In this document: piece by piece, positions 61,459 to 64,000 of the stretch
How positions within the stretch are numbered: position 1 is the stretch's first letter
Layout: each line of letters begins with the position of its first letter
Assembly: GCA_965603495.1 (NCBI GenBank)
Contig: CBFDDF010000001.1
Location: 62,001 to 126,000 of the forward strand
Direction: 5' to 3'
Origin: Thiomicrorhabdus sp965603495
Lineage (GTDB): Bacteria > Pseudomonadota > Gammaproteobacteria > Thiomicrospirales > Thiomicrospiraceae
DNA length: 64,000 nucleotides
Program-made: the position numbers and the translations under genes
The notes under the pieces: model-generated
The model's database searches: none
What the model saw: only the letters and a program-made list of their open reading frames with translations
Told to the model about the DNA's origin: nothing

Positions 61459-61470
61459 ACCAGGCCTGGT
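61459..61470. repeat. ACCAGGCCTGGT intergenic copy
   Basis: Exact 12-nt core two bases past the HD-GYP stop codon. Flanks TG and GA make the outer arms imperfect. Confidence 0.75.
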
Positions 61471-61724
61471 GACTTCCATTCTCTATTATTAAGCCTATTT
61501 GTGATTATCTGACGGCACTTCGCCGGCTCGTCTTAAAATCATTCGTGGCGAACAGCTGATGCGATCTTAGGTATCCCATATAGGTCTCGCAGTGCATGCA
61601 ATTAAAGATTTGTAGGTAAAAAAATCTGTATCCAATAGTATATTGGCTGCCTAAGCGATACACACTGATAAATGTCTAGAAAATATCGGTATCTTCATCC
61701 ATTAGCAGCCTTATAATCAACTCT

Positions 61725-62444
61725 ATGACTGAAATTCTTAGCATTATCACATTAACCATCGCCGCAGGCATATGTATTCCTCTTGGCGGGCTATTAGCAA
61801 GTTTTGAACACATTCGTCCGCATTGGCTAGAGCAAGAGTTTCGACATTTTGTGGTGGCATTAGGGGGTGGGGCGTTACTAGGTGCTGTGGCCACTGTGCT
61901 TGTTCCTGAAGGGATTTCAAGTATGGATGATTCAATCTGGGCGATTCCGATTTTTATGATGGGAGGCTTAGCCTTTTTTTGGTTTGAACGTCTTCTCGGG
62001 TTACGGCATCGGGAGTCTCCACAGTTAACCGGCATGATTTTAGACTATTTACCGGAGGCAATTGCTTTGGGTGGGTTAGTTGCCTTGGCTTCTCCGTTAG
62101 CAGCCTTAATGGCTTTGCTGATTGGATTGCAAAATCTTCCTGAAGGATTTAACACATATCGTGAACTCGTTAAAAGTGGAGAAAAAAGTTCAAGACATAT
62201 CTTGCTCATCATGTCTTTATTGGTCGTTATTGGACCTATTTCTGGCTTGTTCGGATATTTCTTTCTTGTGGGGCATGAATTAATATTGGGTGCGATGATG
62301 TTGTTTGCTGCAGGGGGGATTCTTTATATAGTTTTTCAAGATATTGCTCCTCAGTCGCACCTAGATAAACATTGGATGCCTCCACTTGGCGCGGTTTTGG
62401 GTTTCAGTATTGCATTATTAGGCGAGATGATTTTGACCACTTAA
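61725..62444 (+). CDS. ZIP family metal transporter
   Basis: A 239-residue protein with about eight TM helices. The two ZIP metal-site motifs are present: DYLPEAIALGGLVA in TM4 and GLQNLPEGFNTYRELV in TM5. These helices bind Zn2+, Fe2+ or similar ions. The HxHx-rich loop seen in many ZIP proteins is absent. It stands between an HD-GYP gene and the convergent ATPase operon, with no regulatory gene nearby. Metal specificity is unknown. Confidence 0.85.
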   Translation: MTEILSIITLTIAAGICIPLGGLLASFEHIRPHWLEQEFRHFVVALGGGALLGAVATVLVPEGISSMDDSIWAIPIFMMGGLAFFWFERLLGLRHRESPQLTGMILDYLPEAIALGGLVALASPLAALMALLIGLQNLPEGFNTYRELVKSGEKSSRHILLIMSLLVVIGPISGLFGYFFLVGHELILGAMMLFAAGGILYIVFQDIAPQSHLDKHWMPPLGAVLGFSIALLGEMILTT

Positions 62445-62505
62445 TTAAGAGTTGCGGTTAATAATGGCATCATGTCCCGTGTTCTTAAAGCCAGCCCTGC
62501 TCGTT

Positions 62506-63357
62506 TTAACCCTTTCTGGGTTTCAATATTTCGATATCTGACTGATTTAGCAGGATAACCTCAATTTCTTCAATAATTTCTTCTTGCCGTAAGACATTAA
62601 TCTTATGTAAAAGTGCATCAGTTTTCTTATCAAGATGTTGGGTGGCATTTTCTAAATGATGAATACGTCGCTGGTTTTCTGCCATCAGTGATGTATAAAG
62701 AATTCGATGCAAGGCATTCTGAAGGTGGTAATCGGTTAATTCAAGCAAAAACTTTTTAGGCGTAATGTTCAATAGTGGAGCCTGGTTAAAGGTAATATTT
62801 TCATAATTCAACTTGGTAAAAGAAGGTAGGAGCTTTTCAATACAAGGTTCGTTATAGGGTTCATTATGATAAATTGCATATAGAGAGGTGGGTTGTTTAA
62901 TGGTTGACAGGGTTTGTATCAAAAGCTCCACCACACTGATAATTTCTTCAGTAATATTGGCGCCTTTTAGATAGGTTATATTTGGCATTAACTCAGACAA
63001 AAGGGTCTGGAGTTTATTGCCTAAGCCAATCACAAGCGTGTCTTTTTCTGTACTTGAAACAAATGATTGTTCAAATTGATTTAGCAGTTGGCCATTAAAA
63101 TCTCCACAAAACCCACGTTCTGAACCTATCAGTAAAACAATCTTTGAAGCGGGTTCCGTGTCTGGCAATGTTTCAGGATAAAAGGTCATAAAATCAGAGG
63201 CAATAGTCTCAATGCTGTCTGAAATAGCGACTTGTGCTTGAATAAATTGTTCTAATTTATGTGCTTCCATCTGGGCAAGCGTCTTCATAGAATTCATGAT
63301 GTTTCTAATATCATGCAATTTTTCACGGGTGATATTAAGTTCGTGATAGCGTGCCAT
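62506..63357 (-). CDS. atpG: ATP synthase gamma subunit, probable N-type ATPase
   Basis: A 283-residue gamma subunit. It has long N- and C-terminal helices (MARYHELNITREKLHDIRNI; NALHRILYTSLMAENQRRIH) and an IGSERGFCGDFNGQLLNQF motif in the globular part. Its start overlaps the end of atpA by 23 bp. It is the last gene before a convergent gene, with no epsilon or beta gene after it. In the ordinary F-type operon atpD and atpC follow atpG; in N-ATPase operons atpA and atpG are last. This order, and the divergent sequence, point to the N-type (Na+ or H+) enzyme. Confidence 0.87.
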   Translation of the reverse strand: MARYHELNITREKLHDIRNIMNSMKTLAQMEAHKLEQFIQAQVAISDSIETIASDFMTFYPETLPDTEPASKIVLLIGSERGFCGDFNGQLLNQFEQSFVSSTEKDTLVIGLGNKLQTLLSELMPNITYLKGANITEEIISVVELLIQTLSTIKQPTSLYAIYHNEPYNEPCIEKLLPSFTKLNYENITFNQAPLLNITPKKFLLELTDYHLQNALHRILYTSLMAENQRRIHHLENATQHLDKKTDALLHKINVLRQEEIIEEIEVILLNQSDIEILKPRKG

Positions 63358-64000
63358 CAGGACTTTCCGTAATGTTGGTTGGGATGCTTGTATTGGGATT
63401 TAACCAGCCAACAAGTGCACTCTTCCATTGATCTCGAGAACTGTCGATAGTCAGTCTGGAACGGGTTACTTGGGATGCTAGGGCTTTAAGGCTTTCAGCT
63501 AAGCTGACTAGGGGCATCTCAATGAATAAGTCATCATTAAAAGCAATGAGCCATGCCAGTTGAAATTCGATGGTTTTGGGTGATAGATGCTCTTGTTTTA
63601 GTAGTTCTCGTAGTACTCTACCCCGTTGAATGGCTTTTTCAATACGGGCATCTAATCTCGTCCCAAATCGGGTAAAGACTTCTAGCTCCATGTATTGGAG
63701 ATAATCCAATTTCATATGCCCGGCTTCTTCTTTTATGCGAGGGTGCTGGGCTTGGCCGCCAATACGTGATACCGAGCGCCCGATATCTATCGCAGGACGA
63801 AAGCCAGAAACAAATAGTTCACGATTCAAGTAGATTTGACCATCGGTAATCGAAATGAGATTCGTGGGGATATAAGCCGCAATTTCGCCTTGCTGAGTTT
63901 CAATGATGGGGAGTGCTGTCATACTCCCTCCACCGTATTTTGAATTTAGATTAGTTGCTCTTTCCAGTAAGCGCGCATGTACATAAAAGATATCTCCAGG
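63335..64000 (-). CDS. atpA: ATP synthase alpha subunit, probable N-type (5' end outside window)
   Basis: The C-terminal 221 residues of an alpha subunit; the reading frame stays open to the window edge, so the start lies beyond 64000. Visible motifs are PGDIFYVHARLLERA, GEIAAYIPTNLISITDGQIY and FRPAIDIGRSVSRIGGQAQ, all strongly conserved in alpha subunits and containing the arginine that reaches the beta catalytic site. The C-terminal helical part is divergent from ordinary F1 alpha, which fits an N-type ATPase. It overlaps atpG by 23 bp. Confidence 0.9.
   Translation of the reverse strand, partial: PGDIFYVHARLLERATNLNSKYGGGSMTALPIIETQQGEIAAYIPTNLISITDGQIYLNRELFVSGFRPAIDIGRSVSRIGGQAQHPRIKEEAGHMKLDYLQYMELEVFTRFGTRLDARIEKAIQRGRVLRELLKQEHLSPKTIEFQLAWLIAFNDDLFIEMPLVSLAESLKALASQVTRSRLTIDSSRDQWKSALVGWLNPNTSIPTNITESPDGTLSRT

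Noticed and set aside
61676..62035. 119-codon open frame antisense to the ZIP transporter
   Set aside because: Proline/serine-rich composition typical of a shadow frame; the ZIP protein on the other strand has clear motifs.
1..64000. rRNA, tRNA, CRISPR array, insertion sequence or prophage
   Set aside because: No tRNA-like cloverleaf, no regular repeat-spacer array and no transposase or integrase was seen on reading both strands.

Overview
The window looks like chromosomal DNA (roughly 42-45% GC by eye) from a sulfur-oxidising, chemolithoautotrophic gammaproteobacterium, most likely of the Thiomicrospira / Thiomicrorhabdus / Hydrogenovibrio group. This is inferred from gene content, not from a search. 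The clues are secreted DsrE-family proteins, a periplasmic rhodanese, a glycolate (2-phosphoglycolate) salvage cluster typical of RuBisCO users, what looks like an N-type ATPase, many c-di-GMP enzymes, and ordinary gammaproteobacterial housekeeping genes (prlC, cmoA/cmoB, lplT-aas, mltC-like). No rRNA, tRNA, CRISPR array, transposase or prophage was seen.

Layout. 0-6 kb: a small HTH-like gene, a divergent pair (inactive transglutaminase with seven TM segments / retropepsin-like protease), a LapA-DUF211-VIT1-like run, a flavodoxin-like protein with a secreted metallo-beta-lactamase-fold protein, and a small membrane protein. 6-13 kb: a second MBL-fold protein, an Lrp regulator divergent from leuA, a flavin reductase, a periplasmic rhodanese and a Na/Pi cotransporter. 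13-18 kb: a membrane diguanylate cyclase, YjbQ and oligopeptidase A. 18-24 kb: two paralogous porins, two secreted DsrE proteins and, divergent from them, an ECF sigma factor with an anti-sigma factor whose periplasmic part is itself DsrE-like. 24-27 kb: lplT-aas. 27-35 kb: a complete moxR-DUF58-DUF4381-batA-batB/C-batD operon. 35-40 kb: a TPR protein with almost identical repeats and a 997-aa chemoreceptor carrying receiver and zinc-binding CZB domains. 40-47 kb: fhs, glcDEF and a divergent glyoxylate aminotransferase. 47-49 kb: cmoA-cmoB. 49-61.5 kb: a phosphorelay (hybrid kinase, single receiver, HPt-REC-REC-GGDEF), lytic transglycosylase, CDF transporter, secreted nuclease, GGDEF-EAL protein, ABM protein and an HD-GYP regulator. 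61.7-64 kb: a ZIP transporter and the end of an ATPase operon (atpA, cut by the window edge, and atpG).

The best candidate for an undescribed system is the sigma/anti-sigma/DsrE locus (21.1-23.6 kb, perhaps extending to the porins). A DsrE-like domain with a central cysteine sits outside the membrane on the anti-sigma factor, and two exported DsrE proteins with the matching cysteine are encoded back to back with it. This suggests envelope sensing of a sulfur species. Two genome-scale signals also run through the window. One is a dispersed palindrome, core ACCAGGCCTGGT, with more than a dozen copies inside and between genes. The other is a set of seven parS-like palindromes (one a perfect TGTTTCACGTGAAACA) spread over 45 kb, which hints that the window lies in the origin-proximal, ParB-bound part of the chromosome.
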